Assembly (NCBI GenBank): GCA_029449235.1
Contig: JANATG010000019.1
Span: 1,178,001-1,242,000, forward strand
DNA: 64,000 nt
Direction of reading: 5' to 3'
Source: Linnemannia schmuckeri
Taxonomy: Eukaryota; Mortierellomycota; Mortierellomycetes; Mortierellales; Mortierellaceae
Position numbers and translations under genes: made by a program. Each line of letters opens with the position of its first letter. Positions within the stretch are counted from its first letter, which is position 1. The notes under the pieces were generated by a model that did not search any database, had not been told where the DNA came from, and worked only from the letters and a program-made list of their open reading frames with translations. Positions 37,135 through 49,066 of the stretch are shown one piece after another.

Positions 37135-39583
37135 TCACGGTTGTTGAGGGACCGTTGTGATAAATTGCTTGAATCCTGCAAGCGCCTCGGGGTGGTTCCA
37201 GAAAATAAGCGATACTTCCGAATATACCTATCATGGACGTGGGTTCAAAGAATATGGGCATCGTCATTGATCAGGCGTCGATCGAAGAAAGTAGTACCAG
37301 TTGAACAAAAGTGCCTTCGATAGAAGTGTATTTGTACCTGATCAATGGTCCAGCCGGTGCATTGATACTTTTCCAGGGCAAAAATGAACCGGTCATACAT
37401 CGTCATGTCGTTCTTGGCCTCATACTATTAAGAAGCGAGTCAACAAAGAACGTAGTGATTAGTGCTGCCACTTGTCGTCCATCGTGAATGTCTTTAAAAG
37501 CAACACATTCTGTCAGCTTCACCATAAAATATATATACCTTGACAGTTTGCACAAAGTCCTTGGCTTCGATAAAGTCGGGCGAGACGACGAGTTCTTCTG
37601 GAGGCGCCTTGGAAATGACTCGAGGCTCAGTCACTTCGATTCCGCTCGTCACCGTTGGCAAAAACTTGTGGAATCGTTGCAACAAGTGCGGGTGATAGCG
37701 CAGGATAATCGACACGTAAAAGTAAAGCTATCAGTGCAAAATGAGAACAGCAGGGCGTAAGATTGTCAGTTCGATTTAAAGGCGGCATTCAGCTCGACGG
37801 TTGCGATCGTACATTACAAGCCTGCAGGTTTGTCTAGTGGTTCCTTACAGTTGAATAAGAGTGGTCCTTCTGGAATTTCCTGAGCAATGTGATCAAATGT
37901 TGGTACATATCGGGCTCTTGCTGGGATCGCTCCTATGAAATACACAATAATAAAAAACGAGTTGATTTAAGTCAGAAGGGCGGTCGAGCTCTGAGGCGTT
38001 AAATGATCGCTGCCGAGAAGATGAGTTGAACGAGATTGAAATAATGGTCGGTTTGCGCACCTTGATAAGACTCAGGAAATCTGCTGCTGCGTGTCCATTA
38101 TTGTTTGCGCTGACGTCCATCTGTTGTTGGTTGGTTTGCTCAACGCCGACTATCAGCATAAACAATATTAACAGTTGAGGTATTGTTTTAGTAATGCGAT
38201 TGTTCAAGTAGAGCTATCAGCCCAGTTCGAGTTGGATTTTCAAGCACGGTATCCAGAATGCAGTGCCTGCATTACCTGTCGTTGGGAGCAATCCTGCGGG
38301 TATAGTTGGTTGAGTCTCAGCTTTGACCTTGACTTTGTAGTCCGAATACATCATGGGCTGATTGAATGTTGCGTTTGAAGTCGGTCCCGAAAGTGTACAG
38401 TGAAAGTCATATATAGTGGAAAGAGAAGACAATAGGTAAGCGTACAACTCAAGGAGATCGTGTCAAAACGTTCCTCGATGAAATGAATGTCCTTGTACTT
38501 TACCGGCACCAGCTGGTTCAGAAGACCCTGTGCTTCCGGTAAGAATTCCTTAAACCCCATCAAGAGATCTGGTTGATCCTGAAAGAGAGCCATGACAGTT
38601 CTCACCAATTGCTCTATGGTTATGCTGAGAGAATAAAAAGAACGAATGAGAAGTCGGTTAGTTATCCTCGCTTCAGGGAAGTTTCTTATTGTGTTATAAT
38701 CATCGTGTCTAAATTCACAAATTGCATTCATGCACCATGGCTTCAATGATTCTGGAGTATCCTGTCGAGAGTACTCCTGTCTGTTGCACCTGTGGCTGTT
38801 TGCCTATGCTGTGAAAATGTACCTCAGTTCGTGGTATTTCTCCAAAGCACCCAGGAATTCCGTGTAGACTCTGGGGTTGCTCTCGTACGCCTTCTTGACC
38901 AGTCCAACATAGTCGGCGGCGGCTCGGTAGGTGAGTGTCTGTTGTGACGATCCTGCTTCCGAGTCTGTCGATGCTGGTTGGTGGCCATTTTGAATGTGTT
39001 GTCTAAAAGAAGGATAGAATAAAACAGAATAGATAAAGTTTCAGCTGCCATTCCTCAGAGTGGCACGCCTAGGCTGGTTGCAAGACACCCTGTACATACA
39101 CTCGCATCATTCTGATACAGACAATTGTACACGCCAATGTAATGTGCGTTATGATTAAGACGTTCAGGCACACAGCACTCTCCCATGCTGAAGAACAACG
39201 ACTTTGTACGATAAGGATAAAACTTACTCGACAGTACGCGAACTTTGACCGAGGGAGACCAAGAGTTCTGCAACGGCCATTCGAGATTCGGGTTGTTGAA
39301 AGTGAAAGGCAGAGGTGCTGACAGAGGAGGCACTTGTGGTGGTGATTGTAGACATAGTGGCGTCCATCATCAAGACGTCAGTGTCATGTTGTTGGTGATG
39401 CTGACCTTCGTCTCCGTTGGTATAGTTTGAGCCGTTGAGGGCGAGGCTGATACTGTGAATAGTGCTGGTATTGTCGAGGGGTGCGACGGAGAGGGAGTGT
39501 GCGAAAGAGGCGGCTGCGTCCATGTGGTCGTCCTGACTTGTCCCGCTGGGATCTCGCTGAGAGAGCGCACCGGAGTGGTTCAT
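37135..39583 (-). CDS. Three-PAH-repeat protein (short Sin3-like)
   Basis: Nine exons: 39583-39228, 39002-38823, 38624-38504, 38357-38276, 38149-38061, 37932-37849, 37727-37539, 37424-37338, 37227-37135; 1281 nt, 426 residues. Three paired-amphipathic-helix units follow a low-complexity N-terminus. PAH1: YVGLVKKAYESNPRVYTEFL then LFQDQPDLLMGFKEFLP. PAH2: FLSLIKERSQQEPDMYQHL then ILRYHPHLLQRFHKFLP. PAH3: FVQTVKYEAKNDMTMYDRF then IFWNHPEALAGFKQFI. PAH domains of Sin3 bind transcription-factor peptides. The protein stops at TVPQQP right after PAH3, so the histone-deacetylase interaction domain of full Sin3 is absent. It may be an adaptor or competitor of Sin3. Exon 4 phasing depends on a GTAAAG donor at 38503. 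Confidence 0.82.
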
Positions 39584-40672
39584 GGCGATCGATTTTTCAA
39601 TCGTTTGGTTCGGGTCGTATTTGAAAGTGGAAGGTGAGGGTGGTCGAGGTGGGTAAGGGGTAAAGTAAAGGACGAATAAAGTCGGTTTGGGAGAAGGGGG
39701 GATATGATGTCTGTTGTGGTCTTGTGCGCGTGAATGAGTGCGTGAGTGAGAGAGTGAGTATGCTCCGAAAAGTAAACTGAGTTTTTCGAAAGGAGGAAGT
39801 AAAAGTAAGAAAACAACAACAACGCGTTGAAGGAGTGTGTGGAGGTAAGCGGGCTTTTCTTTTTTCTTCTTGTTGTCGTTGTTGGAAGGTATGGGATTCG
39901 GACAATGGTATGTATGTGTGTATGTGACAGAAGGAAGATTGAGAGACTAAGTGAACGTATGTGAGAGAGAGGGGGTGATTAGGAAGGGACAAGTGAGAGT
40001 GGTTGAGGTGAATGAGTGGAAGAGAAAGGAAAAGAAGATTGAAAGAGGAGGAGAGAAAAATGGAGCTAAAGGAAGAAAAGCAAGAAGAATGAGCTTCTTT
40101 GCCTGGCCGTTGTTTCGAGGCTTGTTTGCAGAGGAAATTAATGTACGCACCTATGAATCACACACTTCTCTCGAAAACAAGAGATCAACAGCAGCAGCAA
40201 CAACAGCAGCAACAAGCTATGTACTTGACCTATAACGAACACTGTCATTCACGAGACTAGAGAACAAAGCACTCAAAAAGAGAGTGATTCACCTTATTTT
40301 GCCATTTTGCCAAAGAACGCGATGGAACACCTTACTTATTTACGGCTCGTCAAAGGTGCACCTGTGCCTTTTCCTCCTCTTTCAGGCACACCCCCAGCTA
40401 ATAAAGGTCGCGAACCAACAAAAACCCAATGCTCCACCCTGGATTCGAACCATCCCCACTTGTTGTGACGTATTTTTCTCTTTTATTCGATTTTGCCGTT
40501 GGCTGTCCTGTCGCTGCCAGTCGCCTTCCTGGTCGTCTGCAAAGTCGCATGTCTTTTCTTTTCTTCTCTTTTTCCCATCCCTCTATCTTCTCCACAAACA
40601 CCAGCTCTTCCTGCCAACCTCTCACGCGCCCTCAATCACTTTTCTTTTAACCACTAACAAAACTACCCCACC
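39584..40672. promoter_or_regulatory. Divergent promoter of the PAH protein and ARPC3
   Basis: About 1.09 kb with GA-rich leader sequence next to the PAH gene and a CAG/CAA-rich patch (40187-40213). A lone tRNA-like B-box lies at 40440-40451. No gene was recognised within it. Confidence 0.5.
40425..40458 (-). other. tRNA-like B-box remnant
   Basis: The minus strand carries GGTTCGAATCC, a perfect RNA polymerase III B-box, followed by about 20 bases and a TTTTT run that could serve as terminator. No matching A-box or acceptor-stem partner is visible upstream and only three T-stem pairs form, so this is not a functional tRNA. It may be a relic, an extra TFIIIC site or chance. Confidence 0.3.
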
Positions 40673-41808
40673 ATGCCTGTAAGTCAGTCATACCTGGCTC
40701 ACTCTCAAGGACTCAACTTACACTCTGGAACGTCAGTCATCCAGTCCCATCCATCCACCAACTGGAAACATAGCAAGCAAACAATGCAGAGAAGGAGAAC
40801 TCAACCATGGAAGAGACCATCGGCATGTCGAGCAGAAATACTTCCGCCAGAATAACAAGAAGGAGCAGACATCTTACAGGAGACTACACCGTCCGTGGAC
40901 GTGGAAGTTTGGAACACGATGCATGATGGCGCGCTCTTGTGTCAAAAGTGTCTGAGAATACAGGGACTAACCCAGCCTTCAACACTTTGTCCTGCGTGTC
41001 GCTTTCTTGTATGGATCCATATTCCACGCTGATGATAGGCATATCACTCGGCCTTCAATGAGTTAACAGACTTACGCTCTGTCGGAAGCATGGCCCTCTT
41101 GCCCATCAAAACCCGTGTCCGTGGACCTGCCCCTATCGGTATGTTCTTAGTGCTCCTAATTGACATCATTTATTAATATCAGTCCTTGTTCCTGGATATT
41201 GTCAAAAAGCGACACTACTCTCACTTTTTGTTGGCTTTTTATTCTTCAAATCAACTCAACACACCTCCGTTCATCTCTTTTACATTCGTCATTAGCCGAC
41301 CCTAATGCCGAAGATATCATTGACGAGGCACTCAACCTGTTCCGCGCCAACGTCCTCTTCAGGAACTTTGAGATCAAGGGCGATGCCGACAGAGTCTTGA
41401 TCTACCTCATTCTCTTCATCACAGAGTGTCTCGGAAAGCTTGCAAGGAACCCCAGTCTCAGGGAGGCAGAAAAGATTCTAGGCACATTGGCCCTCGGAAA
41501 CTTTGCTATCCCTGGCGACGCCACCTTCCCTCTCAATGCCCTCTACACCGCTCCCGCCAACAAGATGGATGCCGGTATGTGCCTTCCTATTGCTCCATGT
41601 AAATGGGTCAATTGAGCAAGGTGATCGTTTCATCTCACATCCTGTGTATGTCTCCATCGATTGAATGATAGATTTGTTGCGCCAGTACGTGTCCCAGCTG
41701 CGTCAGGAGATGGCTGTCCGACTCCCCAACCGCATCTATGAGAACGACAAGCCCGGAAAGTGGTGGATGTGCTTCCAAAAGAGAAAGTTCATGAACAAGA
41801 CTCTGTAA
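40673..41808 (+). CDS. ARPC3: Arp2/3 complex subunit 3 (p21)
   Basis: Exons 40673-40678 (ATGCCT only), 41039-41138, 41296-41574 and 41672-41808 sum to 522 nt, 173 residues. The joined start MPAYHSAFNELTDLRSVGSM and the blocks ALLPIKTRVRGPAP and ADPNAEDIIDEALNLFRANV match ARPC3, as do FEIKGDADRVLIYLILFITE and KPGKWWMCFQKRKFMNKTL. The Arp2/3 complex nucleates branched actin at endocytic patches. The first exon is two codons long and is followed by GTAAGT; exon 2 starts GCATATCAC in phase. No anomalies apart from that tiny exon. Confidence 0.95.
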
Positions 41809-42639
41809 GCGTACCACGTCGCTACCACCACTACTTACCCGCCAACAACACCAAATTAAAACAGTCAGACAGTAGGAGCAGGAGCAGGAGCAGGAGGAGC
41901 AAGGTCTAGGAGCGAAGAGAAGATGGAGAAGTCATGATTCTTTGAATAGAAGAGACACCTCTACCGACAATTGACAAAAAACGCAACGCAATCCTTGAGG
42001 CGCATACCCCTACGACCCTTTCCTCCAATCTCAATCGCTCAGAGAGAATAAAAGAATCGAAAACTGCAAACAATCTGCATCTATGATGATTCATTTTTTC
42101 TTCTTTTTGACTCTTCTGGACCTACTTCTTTCATTTATTAAGACTATGGTCACTGCGGGGTGTTTTTACCAGACCCACTATTCTGCTACTGCATTCCTAT
42201 TGTAGCTTCTTGGTACTTCAAGCCTTCAGTCAATTCGAATGATGGCTATGATGCGATCGCTGTTCAAGAGATAATACGTAGATACAGATGAATACCGATT
42301 GCCGCACTCTCGTGTCGACAAGATCCCGCGCGGGAAGATGCGCGTTAATTAACGAGCAAAGTGCGGTGACTGTTGAAACCAAGGCGAGGTCCATCAAATT
42401 GGCCAGTTTGACCGTTGCCGTCTGCGTCTCAGGCAGAAAGACAGACAAACGACGCCTCCTCTCCTTTTCCCCCTTTTTACACTTTTTCTTTCCTTTTAAA
42501 CACTTTCACACTCCTTCACTTTACTACTCTCATCATCGCACATCAGCAAGGACAGACAGCAATCCACACACTCCCGACAATACTGCCTTCACTCCGCCAT
42601 CAGCATCCCCTCCAATTCACACACTCACTCGCTTTCTCG
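41809..42639 (+). promoter_or_regulatory. ARPC3 3' flank and UBE2O-like promoter
   Basis: This region includes an ARPC3 3' UTR with GGAGCA repeats (41875-41901) and two adjacent perfect 12-bp palindromes, TCCCGCGCGGGA (42324-42335) and CGTTAATTAACG (42343-42354), about 300 bp before the UBE2O-like ATG. The first resembles a double E2F site. A CT-rich leader precedes the start codon. Confidence 0.55.
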
Positions 42640-45600
42640 ATGTCAAAGACCCTCTTTACCGCAAAGGTACCACCATACCACCAGCACTCCCAGCCCTTCT
42701 TTATCTTTTTATTTCGGCATGTTGGCCGCGGTCAGCACATCACAGAATCACAAAAACAAATGCGACTAACTCCTTTTCTGTTACATTGTCCCAGGTCTTT
42801 CTAGAGGATGCTGTCCATCTGAAGGACGACCCTCAGCGACTGGGCCTCGTCGTTAAGACCTGGCACGACTTCGACTCGGGCGAAGACGAGGAAGACGAAG
42901 ACTCTACTGGACCTGTAAGTCTCCATGAGTGCCGCGTGCCGAATGATTTCAACTCTATCCACTAAAGGGAATAAGTAAAGCTAAAGCTAACCATTTCTTT
43001 TGTCTGCTTTCATATAGCTTGGATTGCAGCAGGTATCCGTTCACTGGGCTGATGGCTCGGCACCACAGGTTGTTCATGAGGAGGATTTGGTTGTCGTCGA
43101 CAGATCCTTCAGCCACGGCGACGTCGTCAAGCGATCCCCCAACGATGTCATGTCAGGATCTGTCATTGATGTTAAGGTCGTACTGGACCTGCAAAAGATT
43201 TGCCCGCCCATGACCCGGTACTCAGGAATCGATGCTAAGCATGTCGACTTTGTCCAACAGTTCGTCGTCAACAATCATATCATCTACGATGGTTGGCTGG
43301 GAGTCATCCAAGAGGTAAAGGAGTGGTGAAACTGGTGTGAGTGCGTACAAACAGGAAACGAAAGACCATGTCCGAAAGTGAGCCTTGAGACGATGAGCGG
43401 TAGTAGTTTGGCGCTCATATAAACCACAACCCCTGTCCGTCTAGCCCCGATCTATCATCACACACACACACTGCGGACCCCCTTTTCTCCCTTTTGTCGG
43501 CTCACCACCGCAACCACCAACAGTCTTCTCTTGTCCTCGATCTCTGCTCTAAAACATCGTTACTTTCTCTCTTACCTTATCGTGCTCTTTAGGTGAAAGA
43601 TGAAGTAACTCTTCTCATGTCCGACAACAGCATTTGCACCATCAAGAACTCGGATGACTTGGACCTTGGCGACCAGTTCCACGATCAGTCTTGCTTCTTC
43701 CCCGACTCTCTCGCCCCCGGTCATGTAAGTTTTATCGCTTAGCCCGCCAAAATCGAACCGAAAAGATATTATGAATCGGGTCAGAGAGCAGTTAGAGTGG
43801 CCGACTGACATATTTTTCGTTTTCCGACTTTGAATTTCGCATAGGCTGTTCATGGGCCATCGCGCGTCTTCAAGAATGCAGAATATCAATTCAAGAGCTA
43901 TCCCAGCTCCAAACAAGGACATGTTTTGAGGACAGAGGTCACTTCTATCACCGTCAACTGGCTCTCCTTCAACCCATTAGCGCTGGATCAGACCCCCGGA
44001 GTCGCCCCTCCTCCCAGGGAACTGGATGACTTTGAAAACATTATTGTTTACAAGAGTGTGGAGCAGCATTGCACATATGAACTTTTGGACCGAGTCAAAA
44101 TCGTGGATCCCGCGACTTTGAAAAGTACTATAATGACCATACCTAATGTATTTTCCCCTTGAGAGTATTGTTTCCGATCTGTTTATGAAATCAATACTAA
44201 CAAACCAAATTGTTTGTTGCTTATCTGTGTCCACAGCCTTGGGTCTGAAAACGTACTGTCCATATATGAAAAGTAAGCCCACTCGACTTCAGTGCCCCCA
44301 CTATCACAGGCACGACACAGAGTTTGCCACTGAAGAGATGGTAAGTTCATGTTTTGCTTTGATTATGACCGCACACCCTTGTCCCGATCCAAAGACCGAC
44401 AAACTAACATTCATCATCTAAATTGCTCTCAATTGCAAACAGCAAGTCGTCGGAACTAAAACAGTAGTGACAGTGTTATGGCAGGATCTCTCCATGTCGA
44501 CGGACGTTGCCTCGACAGCGCTTGTTCCATATCTCAACATGGACGATCAGGACGTGTGGCCTACAGATTATGTGCTTCTGAAGCCAGGCGAGGTCTTGAT
44601 GGACGAACCCGGTGGCGTTAACTTCGACCGCAAAAAGTCTGATATGCTTGGAATCGTTCAGTCTGCCAACGCCAAGGAGCGGACTGCCCTGGTCAAGTGG
44701 TTCAGCGAGGAGCGCGATGAAGGACTGGAGCAGGAGGCCGAAGAGTGTTCGTTGTATGAGATAATGTCACACCCAGATCTCAAGTTCAGGATGGGCGATA
44801 TGGTTGTTGTGAGTCGAGAACGTGAACAGAATCCTTCGTCAGACATCGCGCCAAGAGCTCCCAGTGTTGCTGAGATCTTGTCGTTGGTGGTCCGTGGCAA
44901 GGAGATCTTTAATGAGCTATTCAAACAAGTCCCCAAGGTCTATGCCGACAAGCCTTGGAAGATTGAGCGAAGAGGAAAAACTTTGTTGAAGCGATATGGT
45001 GTTGAAGGTGTAGAGGCATTGGATCGTTATCTCTCCGAGACCAACAAGATGGCATCCAAGACGATTCATAGACTTGTCGACCGCGGTGACCCATTGAAGC
45101 CTGCCATTCCAGACGATATATTGGCTAACTTGCCTCAGGACGAGAAGGACGCGGAAACCATCAGGACGCGGTTGAACTGGGTCGGACAGATCTGGAAAGT
45201 ATACCCTGATCAGCCCATTGCCCGCATTCGTTTCATGGACGGGAGCGAGGAGGACATCCCTGTCGGTAGGATTATGGTGGTTGAGGATGAGGATGAGGAT
45301 GACGAAGGAGACGATAGTCAGGATGAGGGAGCGTTTGAAGAGTACGATTTCGACCAGGCGAATGACAGCTGGGTGTCTGAATCAGGCGAAGCTTCGTCCG
45401 ACGATAGCTGGGAGACTGACTCTGAGGCCGGAGCCGAAGATGGTTCTACGAGTGATGTCGATGATGATGAGGACAAAGCTACTGAATCCAAAGCCAAGAC
45501 GAACGAGTCGGCACCCGAAGCTAACGGAGCGAGCGAAAAGGCTCAACAGGAAAAAACCAACGGACATGAAGAAAAGGTTCCTGAGCCAGAGTCTGTGATT

Positions 45601-46970
45601 GCGGATCCATTGCCGGAACCCGAGGAGATTATTTCTAATCAGAAAGATGCTTCAACAGCACAAGCGGCAGGAGTGGCGGAGCATAAGGACTGGAAGAGCT
45701 TTGCTGTGTTGGAAGACACCCCCGCTGATCATCACTTTTTGCAAAGCTCCCACGACGTCCAACACACCGATAGAGCGTGGTTCAAGCGGATTGCCAAGGA
45801 GCACGCTATCTTGTCGTCGTCGTTACCGGATGGCATTCGAGTCCGTGCCTTTGAAGATCGGATGGACTTGCTGAGAGTTCTTATCCAAGGCCCCGATCAT
45901 ACCCCCTACCGCAACGCCCTCTTCCTCTTTGATTTCAAGTTGCCTAGTCAATTTCCCACCCAGGTTTGATATTCTTCGTTTCTGATGTTAGTGCTTAGAG
46001 CATTCAGCCTTTGGTTTGACCGTTCGTTTACTGATTACATTGCCATGTGTTCAATCTATTAGCCACCAATTGCTTTCTTTCACTCGTGGACTGGTGGCAT
46101 TGGCAGAATCAACCCGAACTTGTATGAGGATGGAAACGTTTGCTTGAGTCTTTTGAACACGTGGCATGGCAAGGATCAGACAGAGACCTGGACCCCTAGC
46201 TCAAGTATCCTCCAGGTATGACCCAGGCATTGCTGGTGGCTAAATGTTGCTCTTCGGTTACCATCAGTCCAATTTTTCTGAGTGCTGATCATTGTTCTTC
46301 ATGGAATTCAAATAGCTCTTGATCTCTCTGCAAGGTCTCGTTCTTGTCCCTGAGCCCTATTATAATGAAGCTGGGTAAGCATCACCCCCATGGATGTATG
46401 GACGTGTATCTATGCTGGCGATACTGCAACAGACGCTCCCTTAATGCATATTAACCGTTCGTTTATCTCTCTTTGATTTCATCAACAGATTCGAAAAGTT
46501 TGTTGGTACTGAGGAAGCGGCTCGCAACTCAGAACTCTACAACGAGAAAGTATACCTGTTATCCTTGAAGGTAATCAACATTTCCGCGCGCAATGGTGAT
46601 CCAACACAGCACGCCGTCCTTCGACATGCAATGAACATTGTGCTAACGCCAGTAATGCATTTGTTTTGTAACTTACTAGACGATTCAAACGATCTTGAAC
46701 CACCCTCCAACACCACTCAGCAAAGAGGTACGGTATTTCTACTTTGAGCGACAGAAGCTAGAGCAGGTTGTGATCGAGGGCTTTGAGCTTATTGCACATT
46801 CTGAGGCTGAGGTGGACGCTAAAGCCGAGTCAACAGATGACACTACACAGCAGCACGAGAGCAATAGTACAGAGAAGGAAGCAGGACCAGTGATCAAGCG
46901 GATCAGCAAGGGAGCGCTGAAGATGTTGAAGAAGCACATTGACGCGCTTAGTCATTTCTTGGAAGAGTAA
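42640..46970 (+). CDS. UBE2O-type E2/E3 hybrid ubiquitin-conjugating enzyme
   Basis: Eleven exons: 42640-42666, 42795-42914, 43018-43314, 43593-43724, 43845-44124, 44237-44340, 44443-45963, 46063-46215, 46316-46374, 46489-46570, 46680-46970; 3066 nt, 1021 residues. N-terminal conserved regions resemble UBE2O (HWADGSAPQVVHEEDLVVVD; CPPMTRYSGIDAKHVDF; VTVLWQDLSMSTDVASTAL). A long acidic linker is followed by a C-terminal UBC domain with PPIAFFHSWTGGIGRINPN and LYEDGNVCLSLLNTWHG; Cys854 is the predicted thioester cysteine. UBE2O combines E2 and E3 functions and, in animals, ubiquitinates unassembled ribosomal and haem proteins; the fungal substrates are unknown. The first exon encodes only nine residues. 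Length is shorter than the roughly 1290-residue human protein. Identity is well supported. Confidence 0.93.
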
Positions 46971-47678
46971 AAGAGGTGGTGTCTCCATTAATCATCAATA
47001 AACCATTATCTTGCTCCATTTGTGAGACTTGTTGTACTGTACCCTTGAAGGGGAAAGCGAAGGTTTGAGAGCGGATTCTCAGGGCTGATTCATCGTTGAT
47101 TGGGCGAATGTGCATTTGTGTCACATGATGCGGAGCTAGGTGACGTCATGTTCAATTTTTTTGAAAAAACGGAGATAAAAAGGCGAGTGGTGCCATGAGT
47201 TTTTTTTTTTTTTTTCGCTGTCTTTCTTTCTTTTCCTTTTCTTTCGTTCTGTCCCTTTCCTCATTCGACCTTGTGGAAGCTATCCGTTCTCTCTGTCGAA
47301 TCGCTTTGTCACTCGTTCGTTGTCCTTTACTCTCACTCACTCCCTCTCTCGCTCTCACTCACCCAATCCTTTTGTGAAGTGAACCCTACGCCTCTGCACC
47401 TCCTTCACCCATCTCCTTCACCCACATTTACACACCCACCCCACTCACCCCCTATCTGCTGCATCACCTTTTTTCCGACTATTTCACTATCTGCTCGGAA
47501 ACACTGCCAAACAGCGCCCCTTTGCAACAACTACTAGCAAAAAGTCGACAAAGCTCAAGAATAAAACAAAACCACAAAAGAAACAAAGAACAAACAACGG
47601 CCTCCCCATTCCTCCTCTTCCCTCCACACCCGATACTCCACACACGTACAATCTCCTTTATCTGCTGCGGATATTTGA
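46971..47678 (+). promoter_or_regulatory. UBE2O-like 3' flank and TFIIB promoter with CRE site
   Basis: A perfect TGACGTCA (47141-47148), the ATF/CREB palindrome, is followed 30 bp later by an A-rich GATAAAAAGG element. A T run and a CT-rich leader of about 480 bases without ATG then run to the TFIIB start. This order looks like a compact promoter; regulation by a bZIP factor is inference. Confidence 0.55.
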
Positions 47679-49066
47679 ATGAACACCATGACTGTCCCCC
47701 CGGCTCCTCAACAGAAGATCGTGGATTTGAATGTCCAGCTCATGTGTCCAGGTGAGTAAATTAAGAAGGCTGTATATGTGCGTATAATATGTTCACAGTG
47801 AGATAAGCAGAAGGGGTGCTGAAGGGCAAATTCGAAAATGCCTATTTAAACTCACATCCATTGTTTTTTCATATCTGCTCTCCATCTCATATTTTATCCC
47901 TATGCTGATGCTCTTTTCCCTGTGTACTTTTTCCGCAAACGATGTGCTACGCTGATCCAAGACTGCAAAATTGTGCCTCCGAACATCTCAGAGGAATTCT
48001 CGAACGGCGATCTTGTGTGTGCGGACTGTGGTCTTGTGCTGGGAGACCGAATCGTCGATACCCGGTCCGAGTGGCGTACGTTCGCCAACGATGAGGGTGA
48101 TGACCCCTCGCGTGTCGGTTCTGCTGCGAACCCCTTGCTCAACGGACCTCAGCTTGACACAGTGATCTCCCAGAGGGACGGAGGCTCGGGCGCGGCAAGA
48201 GAGTTGAACAGGACACACGGTCGCGTTACTGCTGTGAAGGGAGAGCGAAACCTCCTTCAGGCCTACAAGGATATCTCGGCTATGTGCGAGGCCATTGGTC
48301 TGCCCAAGCTGATCGGTAAGATGTCGAGATTTTTTTCGAAATTACACATCTAATTATTTGTGCGCTTGTGTCGATGCGCCTGCAGTTTACTTTGTAAGAG
48401 GGAGTTTGTCTTACAAGGGAAAAGGATAAGGCGTTCAGAGATATATATGGAGTATGTCATAGGCATAAGACTAATTTACTTTTTCTCTGCTGTTTCCCTC
48501 TTTCACTCCACTCAACAGCTGATATCGCAAAGCAGTTGTTTAAGCGAGTTGAGGATGAGAAGCTGCTGAGAGGCAAGCCTAATGAAAGTATCATCGCGGC
48601 GTGCATCTTTATCGCATGTCGACAGGAGGGTGTCCCACGTACTTTCAAGGAGATTTGTACACTCACCCAGGTCCCGAAGAAGGAGATTGGACGTTGCTTC
48701 AAGGCTCTGAACGACGCTTTTCACGAGACAAAGGTCCAGACCATGACCTCGGAGGACTTGATGGCGCGTTTCTGTTCCAACTTGGGCTTGAACATGGAGA
48801 TCCAGAAAGCAGCCGTGGAACTGACCAAGAAGGCCAAGGAGATTGGAACACTCGCCGGAAAGTCCCCAGTCTCGATCGCAGCAGCCTGTATCTACATGGC
48901 TTCGACCCTTTACAAAGAGGACAGGAATACGCGAGATATCTCTGTGGTCTGTGGTGTATCTGAAGTTACGATCAAGAACGCTTACAAGCATCTTTACAAC
49001 GAACGGGCACGTCTGGTTGATGATCGAATTACGGCCAAATTGATTGACAACCTCCCTTCCCCTTGA
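47679..49066 (+). CDS. SUA7: Transcription initiation factor IIB
   Basis: Exons 47679-47751, 47962-48315 and 48519-49066 give 975 nt, 324 residues. The zinc ribbon (MCPDCK ... LVCADCGLVLGDRIVD) is split by intron 1. The B-finger/reader region has SEWRTFANDEGDDPSRVG. Two cyclin repeats follow, the first with LFKRVEDEKLLRGKPNESII and AACIFIACRQEGVPRTFKEI, the second with VSIAAACIYMASTLYKEDRN. TFIIB bridges TBP on the promoter and RNA polymerase II. The start used is the first ATG, preceded by an in-frame TGA; a second in-frame ATG at 47688 has a better context and would give 321 residues. Confidence 0.95.

Noticed and set aside
40398..40530. A complete tRNA gene on the minus strand
   Set aside because: Only the B-box is convincing; no A-box, no acceptor stem partner and a poorly paired T stem.
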